Made by a program: the position numbers and the translations under genes. A stretch of 14,499 nucleotides of DNA from Bacteroidales bacterium (lineage in GTDB: Bacteria; Bacteroidota; Bacteroidia; Bacteroidales; VadinHA17): the NCBI GenBank assembly GCA_003155705.1, contig PMEC01000157.1, forward strand, positions 1 through 14,499. The letters run 5' to 3'. The notes beneath the pieces are model-generated. The model was given only the letters and a program-made list of their open reading frames with translations. It had not been told where the DNA came from and made no database searches. Numbering within the stretch: position 1 is the first letter of the stretch; every line of letters begins with the position of its first letter. Positions 1 to 7,608 of the stretch are shown here, in pieces.

Positions 1-47
1 GGAAGGCTGATGGCATTTGGGCTGTAGAAGGTATAAGGGCGTTAAGG

Positions 48-71
48 CATAACGGCATAACGACATAACGG
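48..71. repeat. Octamer tandem repeat, three copies
   Basis: Three head-to-tail 8-bp units read CATAACGG, CATAACGA and CATAACGG. Looser echoes lie on both sides (GTTAAGG before, ATGACGG after). The array sits in the short stretch before the glycosyltransferase gene, ending about 48 bp before its ATG. The unit is not a multiple of three, which argues against a coding role. It may be a simple-sequence expansion that varies in copy number. No function can be assigned from the sequence. Confidence 0.7.
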
Positions 72-118
72 TTCAAAGGTATGACGGTTTGAATTTTATA
101 GATTAAATAACAGATAAA

Positions 119-1405
119 ATGAAGATAGCATTTTTGGTAACGGGTTCAGGCGGATCATTTTATTGCAGTAACTGCTATCGTGATATGCTCTATTTCAGAG
201 CTGTAAAAATGGCTCAGGGAGTTACAGCTTCAGCTATACCACTCTATCTTCCTCCTGAAAAGATTTATAGTGAAAGCGGCTTTGATCCAAATGTTTTCTT
301 TGGGGCAATTTCACTTTATATCCGGGAGAAAGTACATTTTCTTGAACAGATGCCTTCATTCATGGATAAGCTGCTCGACTCTCCTCCCCTTCTTAAGATT
401 GCAGCAAAACGGGCAGGAACAACCCGGACCGAAGGGCTTGAAGATATTACGCTTAATATGATAAATGGCAGCCACACTTCACGTGAAAAAGAGGTGGAAA
501 GGCTCGTAAAATATCTCGTAAGCATAGGCAAACCCGATGTGATCCATCTTTCTAATGCTCTTATAATCGGACTCGCACGCCAGATTAAAAAGCTTCTCAA
601 TGTTAAGATTGTCTGTTCGCTGCAAAATGAAGATGACTGGATAAATGAAATGGCTGAACCGTTCCAGTCACAGGCATGGAAGATGATTGCAGATGAATCG
701 GTAAATATTGACGGGTTTATATCCCCAAGCAGATACTATAAAGATTTTTTCATTGGAAAGACTGGTGTTTCCGGGAAAAATATCTTTATAGTCCCATCTG
801 GAATAGATCTGCTCGCAGTTTCTGAAACAAAAAAAACAAATGCTGAACCAGCCATCGGATTTTTCTCGAGAGTTAGTTACCATAATGGTTTTGATAAACT
901 TGCTGATGCATTTATTATATTAAAGAAAATGGAAGAATTCCGTGAGATCAAACTGCATGTCTGCGGAGGATATACTTCTGATGATAAACCATTTATTAAG
1001 GAACAGATTAAAAAGTTTCGGGAAAACGAATTTAATAGTTCAATTAAGATCTATCCTGAGTTTATCGGCAATAGCAAGCAGGATTTTCTGAACTCAATTG
1101 ATGTTTTGAGCGTTCCTGTAAGAAAATACGATGCGTATGGTCTTTATATCCTTGAATCGAATGCGGCAGGGATTCCTGTTGTACTGCCAGCTACAGGAGC
1201 CTTTCCCGAGATCCTTGAAATGACAGGTGGTGGAGTTTTGTACTCACCTGACTCAGTTGATGAGTTAGTACTTAATCTTAAAAGTCTTTTATCGGACAAA
1301 ACAAAATTAAAAGAGCTTGGCATTCTTGGTAAAAATGCTGTCAACGAGAAACTTTCCTTCGAAATGATGTCAGCCGGATTAAAACATGTGTATGAAACTA
1401 TTTGA
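119..1405 (+). CDS. GT-B glycosyltransferase (GT4-like)
   Basis: This 428-residue protein is probably a cytoplasmic, retaining, nucleotide-sugar-dependent glycosyltransferase of the GT4/GT1 superfamily. The N-terminal Rossmann half opens with a Gly-rich loop (GSGGSFYC, about residues 9-16) followed by a Cys-x-Asn-Cys-x-Arg-Asp motif (C16, C19). The C-terminal half starts near residue 245 (IGFFSRV) and holds the donor-site region YGLYILESNAAGIPVVLP. The usual E-x7-E pair appears as D338-x7-E346, a conservative replacement of the first acidic residue. No signal peptide or membrane segment is visible. The ATG at 119 gives a typical length and start (MKIAFLVTG). It lies 45 bp upstream of the ABC ATPase gene on the same strand, so co-transcription is likely and its product could be the cargo or substrate of that transporter (inference). 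Donor and acceptor are unknown. The family call is firm and the specific role is not. Confidence 0.88.
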   Translation: MKIAFLVTGSGGSFYCSNCYRDMLYFRAVKMAQGVTASAIPLYLPPEKIYSESGFDPNVFFGAISLYIREKVHFLEQMPSFMDKLLDSPPLLKIAAKRAGTTRTEGLEDITLNMINGSHTSREKEVERLVKYLVSIGKPDVIHLSNALIIGLARQIKKLLNVKIVCSLQNEDDWINEMAEPFQSQAWKMIADESVNIDGFISPSRYYKDFFIGKTGVSGKNIFIVPSGIDLLAVSETKKTNAEPAIGFFSRVSYHNGFDKLADAFIILKKMEEFREIKLHVCGGYTSDDKPFIKEQIKKFRENEFNSSIKIYPEFIGNSKQDFLNSIDVLSVPVRKYDAYGLYILESNAAGIPVVLPATGAFPEILEMTGGGVLYSPDSVDELVLNLKSLLSDKTKLKELGILGKNAVNEKLSFEMMSAGLKHVYETI

Positions 1406-1450
1406 CCATATATCTCTTCATAATTTTTTTATTTTCTAAATAGGCTTAAC

Positions 1451-2119
1451 ATGCTAAGTCTTCTCAATATTTCGAAATCATTTCACCATAGGGGATTAGT
1501 TCTTGACCATCTTGAACTGAATGTCAATGAAGGAGATACAGTTTCAATCTCCGGTCCGTCGGGTTCAGGTAAAACTACTCTTCTGAATCTTATCGGGCTT
1601 CTAGACAGGCCTGACTCAGGTGAAATACTATTTAAAGGAGAACCTGTTCTTCATTATGATAGCACAGAATCAGCTGTTTACAGAAGCAGGAACATTGGTT
1701 TTGTCTTTCAGGACCATCTCCTTCTTCCACATCTCACAGTTTACGAAAACATTATACTGCCGTTGCTATCCAGACGACTTTCCTCTGAAGAGTATTCCGA
1801 ACGGGAAAAACACACACTGGAACTAATGGAGAAGGTTGATATTGTAACTCTTTCAGAAAAATTTCCTGAAAATATTTCCGGAGGGGAAGCACAAAGAGTT
1901 GCTCTGGTGAGGGCGCTTGTCAACAAACCTTCCATTCTTCTTGCTGATGAGCCCACCGGATCGCTTGATAAGAAAAATGCGGAGATACTGGGTGACCTGC
2001 TTCTTCAGATGAACCAGTTGTATGGAATATCTGTAATACTTGCAACACATTCCAGTGGCCTGGCAGACAGGATGTTACAAAAGTATAACCTTGAGAACGG
2101 CAGGCTTTACCCGGTTTAG
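1451..2119 (+). CDS. ABC transporter ATP-binding protein, LolD/MacB type
   Basis: This 222-residue ABC ATPase should energise the FtsX-type permease encoded immediately downstream. All nucleotide-binding motifs are present: Walker A GPSGSGKTT (35-43), Q-loop Q87, signature ISGGEAQ (142-148), Walker B ILLADE (162-167), D-loop SLD (171-173) and H-loop H200. The length and the stretch before the Walker B are those of the MacB/LolD/FtsE group, whose members drive mechanotransmission or lipoprotein release rather than classical substrate translocation. The signature has Ile and Ala where LSGGEQQ is usual, a mild variation. The gap to the permease ATG is 13 bp, strongly suggesting one operon and one complex at the inner membrane. 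It is not a LolD ortholog by context, since no LolC/E pair is present, so no symbol is given. Confidence 0.95.
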   Translation: MLSLLNISKSFHHRGLVLDHLELNVNEGDTVSISGPSGSGKTTLLNLIGLLDRPDSGEILFKGEPVLHYDSTESAVYRSRNIGFVFQDHLLLPHLTVYENIILPLLSRRLSSEEYSEREKHTLELMEKVDIVTLSEKFPENISGGEAQRVALVRALVNKPSILLADEPTGSLDKKNAEILGDLLLQMNQLYGISVILATHSSGLADRMLQKYNLENGRLYPV

Positions 2120-2132
2120 AAACTGACTTTTG

Positions 2133-5100
2133 ATGAAACAGGGTATCTCACATATCATTTACAGATCAATTTCTTATTACAGGAAACCTGTTTTTTATCA
2201 AATCATTATTGTTGCATTATTATCTGCAGTTATTACCGGGTCGTTACTCACTGGTTACTCTGTCAGGCAGAGCCTCATAAAATCTTCAGAAGTAAAGTTG
2301 GGAAATACGGGTTTGATGATAAGCTCGGGATTAAGGTACTTTCAAACATCGCTTGCTGAAAGATTCAGCAAAAAAACAGGACTAAGGTGCACACCTATTC
2401 TTGAAAGCGGAGGATTCTGCCGGAATTTAAAAACCGGAATCAAGTCTTTAAATATAAATATTTATGGTATAGGCGAAGATTTTTTTTCATTTCAGGGTAA
2501 AGATAAGATCATGTTAAATCCTGGTGAAGTTGCCATTAATACTGCACTTGCAGATCAACTTAAAATTGCTCCCGGTGATGAAATAGTCGTCAATTTCCGA
2601 CAGTTAAGCGATATTCCGCCTAATTCTCCATTCGCACCTTCTTCTCAGAACAGCTCTTTAGTTCTGAAAACCGGAATTATTCTTTCGCCGGATCGTTGTG
2701 GCAATTTTTCGCTCGGAATAAGCCAATTGACTCCTTATAATATCTTTATAAACCTTCAGGATATTGCCAATGGCACCGGGTTAAAAGAGAAAGTAAACAG
2801 GATTCTGGTTAAGTCGACGGGAAATTTATCAGTTGGGAAAGCAGTTGCAGACCTGAAAGGAATTCTTCGGCCTGAAGATGCCGGGTTAACCGCGAGAAAA
2901 ATATTAAAAACAGGTGAAATGGAAATTGTCTCCTCAAGAATATTTATAGATCAGGAAATATTCAATAATATAAAGAGTACTATTCCTTCTGCCCGACCTC
3001 TCCTGACTTATCTCGCTAATTCTTTTACCATTAAAAAGAAATCTACTCCTTATTCATTTATTTCGGCCATTGATCCTTCCACACATCCTGATATTCAACC
3101 AGGTAACTCGATTGTTATAAATCGATGGCTGGCTGAGGACCTCAATGCATCTGTAAATGACACTGTTACACTTACATGGTTTACTCCAGGAAAGATTTCT
3201 GACCTTGAAGAAAAGAGCGAGAGATTTGCTATAAGTAAAATCGTTGACCAGACTGGTGTATTTTCGGATTCTTTACTAATGCCTGAATTCCCCGGAATTG
3301 CAGGAAAGGAGTCATGTTCAGACTGGGATGCCGGAGTAAAGATCAATATGGAAAGGATCAGGAAGAAAGACGAGGATTACTGGAACAAATACAGGGGAAC
3401 CCCTAAAGCTTTCATAAGCTATGAAAAAGGTAAGTCCATGTGGGGTAATAACTTTGGCCCTGTGACGGCAATCAGGTTTCCATCGTCGGTCGATGAAAAG
3501 GAAATAACCCAAAAGCTTACCGGCAATCTTGATCCTGATAAGTGCGGATTCATAGTTAAGAATCTGAAAGACGATATGATCAGTGCGGCTAAAGAGAGTG
3601 TAGACTTTACAACCCTGTTTATCAGCCTTGGATTTTTCATTATTCTGGCTTGTATAATTCTGTTGTTGCTAACAGTGAATGCATTTTTTGATGCAAGAAA
3701 AAAACAGATTTATACACTCTTTGCCATTGGATTCAAAAACCGCTGGATAAACAGACTTTTATTCTTTGAGACAAGTGTTATCGCCTTACTTGGCTCATTC
3801 ATAGGTGCTTTTTTTGGTATCTTTTTCAACTGGCTGATAATACTGACGTTGAACTCGGTATGGATCGGGGCAGTTCAGACAGATACACTCAGTGCTTTTT
3901 CTGACATCATTACCATTGTTACAGGTTTCATTATAACCACTATTCTTACTCTAGTCTTTTTATTGCTTAGGTTCAGAAAATATGCTGAGGGACTCAACAA
4001 TATTAAGACGGGATTAGGTCACAAGTCATCATCCCGATTCAACTTAATCCTTTTCGTAGCTTCCACACTTATTTCAATTTTCCTTCTGATAATATTATTC
4101 TTCTTTTCAGGGAACAGTACAGCTTTTATTTCTTTTTCAGCTGGTGTTTCTGTGTTTGTTGCATTGATACTTTTCTGGAGACAGTATGTTATTGGCGGAT
4201 TCACGTTCAGGATGAAAAAATCCTCTTCCGCGATTAATCTCTCCGGAAGATATTTTTCATTCTATCCTTCCCGTGCACTAACTCCTGTATTGTTCATTGC
4301 TGCAGGATTATTTGCAGTAGTAATTACAGGTATAAACCGGCTTGAGATCAGTGATAAAAACCTGGGTACAACAGGAGGAACAGGAGGCTATCTTCTCTGG
4401 GCTGAAACTTCAATTCCGGTGAAAGAAGATCTTAACAGCCATGCAGGCAGAAAGAACTTCGGACTGGATGAAAACCCGGCAGCTGATATAACTTTTGTTC
4501 AGGCAAGACACTCTGCCGGAGATGATGCCAGCTGCCTCAATCTTAACCATATTACCTCACCTCCTCTTCTCGGTATAGATCCGGAACCATTCATCAAAAA
4601 AGGGGCATTCTCATTTTCGTTGCTTCTCCCGCAAGCCGATAAGTCAAATCCATGGTCGATTATAACAAAAACCAAAATTGGTAACATCATTTATGGAATT
4701 GCCGACCAGACAGTTCTCGAATGGGGATTACATAAAAAGATCGGTGATACCTTAAAAATAAAGGCTGAATCTGGTCAGGTGGTTAATATAATTATTGCCG
4801 GAGGACTAAAGGCCACAGTTTTCCAGGGATATTTATTGATAAGTGAAAACAATTTTGCAAGATTTTTTCCCTCCGTTGCCGGAAGCTCGGTTTTTTTAAT
4901 TGAAGGTAAGCCTGGGTTTGCGGATACCTATAAAAATATTCTTAATACACGGTTCGAAAATTATGGAATAAATACAGTATCAACAAAGGACAGGCTGGCT
5001 TCATTTTTCAGAGTTACGAATACCTATCTTTCAGTATTTACTGTCCTGGGAGGCTTTGGTATGATGCTGGGAGTAATTGGTTTGGGGTTTGTTCTCAGTG

Positions 5101-5399
5101 CCAACTATAACTTCCGTAAAAAAGAATTTGCTTTACTGATGGCGACCGGTTTTACCAAAGCCAGGATTAAGAACATAATTCTCAGGGAGCAGATTTTAAT
5201 TCTCCTAGCAGGTGTATTTATCGGGATATTCACCCCGGTTATCGCTACACTTCCGTCTATCAGAAATGGCTCGGATATCCCATGGACATCAATAATAGGA
5301 ATAAGTGTACTTGTGACACTTATTGGATTTTTAACTCTATTCAACTCAGTAAGAGGAATAACAGAAACCTCCTTAATAAACAGTCTCAGAAGCGAATAG
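2133..5399 (+). CDS. Large FtsX-type ABC transporter permease
   Basis: This permease of about 1088 residues pairs with the ATPase just upstream. Hydrophobic segments suggest about 10 transmembrane helices. One is near residues 21-43, followed by an extracytoplasmic domain of about 450 residues. Three follow (about 493-517, 542-570, 592-612), then a pair (636-658, 664-683) and a single helix (715-735). A second extracytoplasmic domain of about 230 residues comes next, then three terminal helices (about 964-990, 1015-1040, 1052-1073). This is a tandem FtsX/MacB-like layout in one chain, much longer than MacB or LolC/E. Cytoplasmic loops after the 3-helix blocks carry the family's FDARKKQIYTLFAIGF and FRKKEFALLMATGF segments, expected to contact the ATPase. 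The second external domain contains a Gly-Asp-Asp-Ala-Ser-Cys motif (796-801). A TTG immediately precedes the ATG used here and is less likely as start. Substrate unknown. Confidence 0.93.
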   Translation: MKQGISHIIYRSISYYRKPVFYQIIIVALLSAVITGSLLTGYSVRQSLIKSSEVKLGNTGLMISSGLRYFQTSLAERFSKKTGLRCTPILESGGFCRNLKTGIKSLNINIYGIGEDFFSFQGKDKIMLNPGEVAINTALADQLKIAPGDEIVVNFRQLSDIPPNSPFAPSSQNSSLVLKTGIILSPDRCGNFSLGISQLTPYNIFINLQDIANGTGLKEKVNRILVKSTGNLSVGKAVADLKGILRPEDAGLTARKILKTGEMEIVSSRIFIDQEIFNNIKSTIPSARPLLTYLANSFTIKKKSTPYSFISAIDPSTHPDIQPGNSIVINRWLAEDLNASVNDTVTLTWFTPGKISDLEEKSERFAISKIVDQTGVFSDSLLMPEFPGIAGKESCSDWDAGVKINMERIRKKDEDYWNKYRGTPKAFISYEKGKSMWGNNFGPVTAIRFPSSVDEKEITQKLTGNLDPDKCGFIVKNLKDDMISAAKESVDFTTLFISLGFFIILACIILLLLTVNAFFDARKKQIYTLFAIGFKNRWINRLLFFETSVIALLGSFIGAFFGIFFNWLIILTLNSVWIGAVQTDTLSAFSDIITIVTGFIITTILTLVFLLLRFRKYAEGLNNIKTGLGHKSSSRFNLILFVASTLISIFLLIILFFFSGNSTAFISFSAGVSVFVALILFWRQYVIGGFTFRMKKSSSAINLSGRYFSFYPSRALTPVLFIAAGLFAVVITGINRLEISDKNLGTTGGTGGYLLWAETSIPVKEDLNSHAGRKNFGLDENPAADITFVQARHSAGDDASCLNLNHITSPPLLGIDPEPFIKKGAFSFSLLLPQADKSNPWSIITKTKIGNIIYGIADQTVLEWGLHKKIGDTLKIKAESGQVVNIIIAGGLKATVFQGYLLISENNFARFFPSVAGSSVFLIEGKPGFADTYKNILNTRFENYGINTVSTKDRLASFFRVTNTYLSVFTVLGGFGMMLGVIGLGFVLSANYNFRKKEFALLMATGFTKARIKNIILREQILILLAGVFIGIFTPVIATLPSIRNGSDIPWTSIIGISVLVTLIGFLTLFNSVRGITETSLINSLRSE

Positions 5400-5412
5400 C
5401 GATTATATTAAT

Positions 5413-6768
5413 TTATTTTTTACCAACAGCAATAAGATAATGCTGGGTTCTGAAGAATATCATTCCATCAGTAATTGAAGGAGCTACCATGCTTGGATCA
5501 TTCAAAGGAATTTCAGCAAGAGCTTTAAATTCATTTCCATCCTGAAAAATATATACTGTCCCTTCTTCATCAACAATATAAATTTTGCCATCAGAAGCGA
5601 CAGGTGATGAATAAAAACTCTTCGTCTTGCCAAGTTTCCCGATATAAATTTCGTTTCCGGTTGAGGGATCCATGCAGGATACAATGCCATTCCACCCTAC
5701 ATTATACAAATGATTATGATACAGGAGCATTGTCTGAATATAAGAACCTCCCCTTGGTTTGCTCCACTTTACAAACTGGTTTGAGGTTTGCTGGTCTGAG
5801 AGTGTTATATCGCCGGTTGCATTTGTGTTGACAGCTATCACCGGAGAAGTTTTTCCATGTGAACCATTTAAATAAATCATATCCTTCCCTATAATTGGCG
5901 TTGGGATAGGTATGTCACCTCCACCCGACATTCTCCAGATTTCTTTACCATCAGTAAAGTCATAGCCTCCCATGTGTTTGTACCCATTTACTACCACAAA
6001 TGTTTTACCGTTGTTTTTGTAAATATTGGGCGTTGACCAGCCCGGATAATCGTCCCGTGTTGTCTTCCACAGCTCTTTCCCGGTTTTGACATCGAATGCC
6101 GCGAGAAATGAATTTTCAAGTACATCACATTGGATTATTACCACACCATTATATATTATCGGAGAACTGGCAAATTCCCATTGGGCATTTTTCATCGTAA
6201 AAAACACTGATTTCAATATGCCGAAATTCTTTTCCCATTGCAGAGTACCTATCATATCATAGCAATAGAGGCCTTCTGAACCAAAAAAAGCCACAACGTA
6301 CTTTCCATCAGTCGCGACAGATTCATTTGCATGAGTTGATTTTGGGTGACGTTTCATTGCCGGAATACCAGTGTGAGCAGTCTTTTCCCAAAGTGTTTTT
6401 CCACTATTCTTATCGATGCATATTAACTTCCATGCGTGTTCAGAAGAATCTGTCACAGATATTACATTTATCATAGAGCCAGGATTGAATCCTGCAGTAT
6501 CAGACTTGCTTATAGCTGTGGTAATAAACAGTCTGTTATCCCATATCACCGGGCTGGATGAGCCTAATCCGGGTATTTCAATCTTCCATCTAATATTGGT
6601 CATTTTGGCCGGATCAAACGATTCAGGAAGGTTGGCATTATCAAGAACACCTGATGACATATAACCACGATATCCGGGCCATTGACGTTCGGGGTCTTGA
6701 CCGGATATTTTAAACATCCGGCAGCCAAATAAAAGAAGAAACAATAGAATTAAGTGTTTAAGCTTCAT
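5413..6768 (-). CDS. Exported PQQ-like beta-propeller protein
   Basis: This 451-residue protein is predicted to be exported and folded as a beta-propeller with PQQ-like repeats. Repeat signatures of the form G-K-x-x-W are seen at about residues 123-129 (GKTLWEK), 174-180, 230-236 (GKELWKT) and 274-280 (GKEIWRM), with weaker ones near 371 and 403. After the signal come WPGYRG (30-35) and GLGSSSPVIWDNRLFITTA, as in many secreted propellers of this type. The first 15 residues are strongly hydrophobic and are followed by Cys16 in LLFGC, a possible lipobox. Alternatively signal peptidase I could cut after ISGQ (21-24). No dehydrogenase catalytic domain or haem motif is visible, so it is more likely a scaffold or binding protein than a quinoprotein enzyme. 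It is convergent with the permease gene, so not in its operon. Exact role unknown. Confidence 0.85.
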   Translation of the reverse strand: MKLKHLILLFLLLFGCRMFKISGQDPERQWPGYRGYMSSGVLDNANLPESFDPAKMTNIRWKIEIPGLGSSSPVIWDNRLFITTAISKSDTAGFNPGSMINVISVTDSSEHAWKLICIDKNSGKTLWEKTAHTGIPAMKRHPKSTHANESVATDGKYVVAFFGSEGLYCYDMIGTLQWEKNFGILKSVFFTMKNAQWEFASSPIIYNGVVIIQCDVLENSFLAAFDVKTGKELWKTTRDDYPGWSTPNIYKNNGKTFVVVNGYKHMGGYDFTDGKEIWRMSGGGDIPIPTPIIGKDMIYLNGSHGKTSPVIAVNTNATGDITLSDQQTSNQFVKWSKPRGGSYIQTMLLYHNHLYNVGWNGIVSCMDPSTGNEIYIGKLGKTKSFYSSPVASDGKIYIVDEEGTVYIFQDGNEFKALAEIPLNDPSMVAPSITDGMIFFRTQHYLIAVGKK

Positions 6769-6870
6769 GAGATAATCTTTAAATATTGAGATAAAGATAA
6801 TGATGCATAGAAACTTAAATATGAGTGTTGTAATATTTTTTTTATCTCGCTTCTATTCCTAAAGAAATTT

Positions 6871-6915
6871 ACAATCAAATTCTGACTATTTTAACAAAAT
6901 GGTCAGATTGATTGT
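6871..6915. promoter_or_regulatory. Long imperfect inverted repeat, probable TetR operator
   Basis: The core is two 12-bp arms, TCTGACTATTTT (6881-6892) and AAAATGGTCAGA (6896-6907). They match at 11 of 12 positions around a 3-bp spacer (AAC). The symmetry continues outward: ACAATCAA at 6871-6878 pairs with TTGATTGT at 6908-6915, with a 2-bp bulge (AT, 6879-6880) on the left arm. The right edge touches the -7 promoter element of the downstream tetR gene, and the core covers the expected -33 region. TetR-family repressors bind such palindromes and commonly repress their own operon, so autoregulation of the efflux operon is the natural inference. The extended arms might allow two dimers to bind. 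Confidence 0.75.
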
Positions 6916-6923
6916 TATATTTG
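6916..6923 (+). promoter_or_regulatory. Bacteroidota-type -7 promoter element for tetR operon
   Basis: TATATTTG is a perfect match to the TAnnTTTG -7 consensus recognised by the primary sigma factor of Bacteroidota. It lies 15 bp before the ATG at 6939, so the transcript leader would be very short. No clear TTTG -33 element is present at the usual distance. That position is occupied by the inverted repeat, which fits a repressor-controlled promoter. Confidence 0.65.
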
Positions 6924-6938
6924 CATCTTTTTAATGAA

Positions 6939-7562
6939 ATGGATAAAACGGAGTCAGTTTTTGATAAGACCAATAAGGTGCAACAGATAATAGATGTTGC
7001 TCAAAAGCGGTTCGGAGTTTACGGACTGGAGAAGACATCGATGCGGGAGCTTGCAGAGGATCTTAATCTGTCAAAAGCTTCTTTATACTACTATTTTCCC
7101 GATAAAGAGAGTATCTACAAAGCTGTTTTTGAGAAGGAGCAGGATGAGTTCATTGGAAAAATATCAGAAAGAATATTAAATATCGAGGAGCCGGAACTAT
7201 TACTTAGGGAATATGCCGTTACACGTCTCTCCTATTTCCGCACATTATTGAATTTAAGCAGATTAAGACTCGAAGCTTATTCTGATCTTAAACCTGTATT
7301 TAAAGAATCAATTATTCTTTTCAAAGAAAAGGAGAAGGAGATTATTGTTAAAATATTTGAGAAAGGTATCACAAAAAGCATTTTCTATATTAATGATACT
7401 TACAATACTGCTTCACTTTTTCTTGATCTGCTGAAAGGATTGAGAATTTCCGTTGTAAATGACAAAAAAACTTTAATTATTGAACAGGAAGAATTTGACA
7501 GACTTCTTGAAAAAACAATGAATTTTACAGATATTTTTATTAAAGGGTTGAAAACGAAATAA
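6939..7562 (+). CDS. TetR/AcrR-family transcriptional repressor
   Basis: This 207-residue regulator has the TetR N-terminal DNA-binding domain: helix 1 IIDVAQKRFGVYGL, then the helix-turn-helix TSMRELAEDLNLSKASLYYYF (about residues 33-53) followed by the PDKESIYKAVF segment typical of the family. The rest is a helical ligand-binding and dimerisation domain with no recognisable ligand specificity. The ATG at 6939 is chosen. An upstream in-frame TTG at 6912 would put the start codon inside the inverted repeat and ahead of the -7 element. It is the first gene of an operon with the efflux genes that follow (46 bp to the membrane fusion protein). It probably represses them and itself through the adjacent palindrome and is released by a substrate of the pump (inference from family and context). 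Confidence 0.93.
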   Translation: MDKTESVFDKTNKVQQIIDVAQKRFGVYGLEKTSMRELAEDLNLSKASLYYYFPDKESIYKAVFEKEQDEFIGKISERILNIEEPELLLREYAVTRLSYFRTLLNLSRLRLEAYSDLKPVFKESIILFKEKEKEIIVKIFEKGITKSIFYINDTYNTASLFLDLLKGLRISVVNDKKTLIIEQEEFDRLLEKTMNFTDIFIKGLKTK

Positions 7563-7608
7563 ACTATATTAAAATTACTTAAGGCAAAAATAAATTCAAA
7601 TCAATTAT

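Noticed and set aside
3..68. Possible C-terminal end of an upstream plus-strand protein (frame 3, ending at TAA 66-68)
   Set aside because: It is only 21 codons and runs through the octamer repeat array. Another frame stops at 25-27 and could equally be a gene end, so neither can be supported.
2130..2132. TTG codon as start of the permease
   Set aside because: It is immediately followed by an in-frame ATG, which is the simpler start.
6769..6870. Promoter for the beta-propeller gene on the minus strand
   Set aside because: Only a partial match to TAnnTTTG (TATCTTTA) and no convincing -33 element were found.
6912..6938. TTG start extending the TetR protein by nine residues
   Set aside because: It would start inside the inverted repeat and ahead of the promoter's -7 element. 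The ATG at 6939 gives a normal TetR N-terminus.
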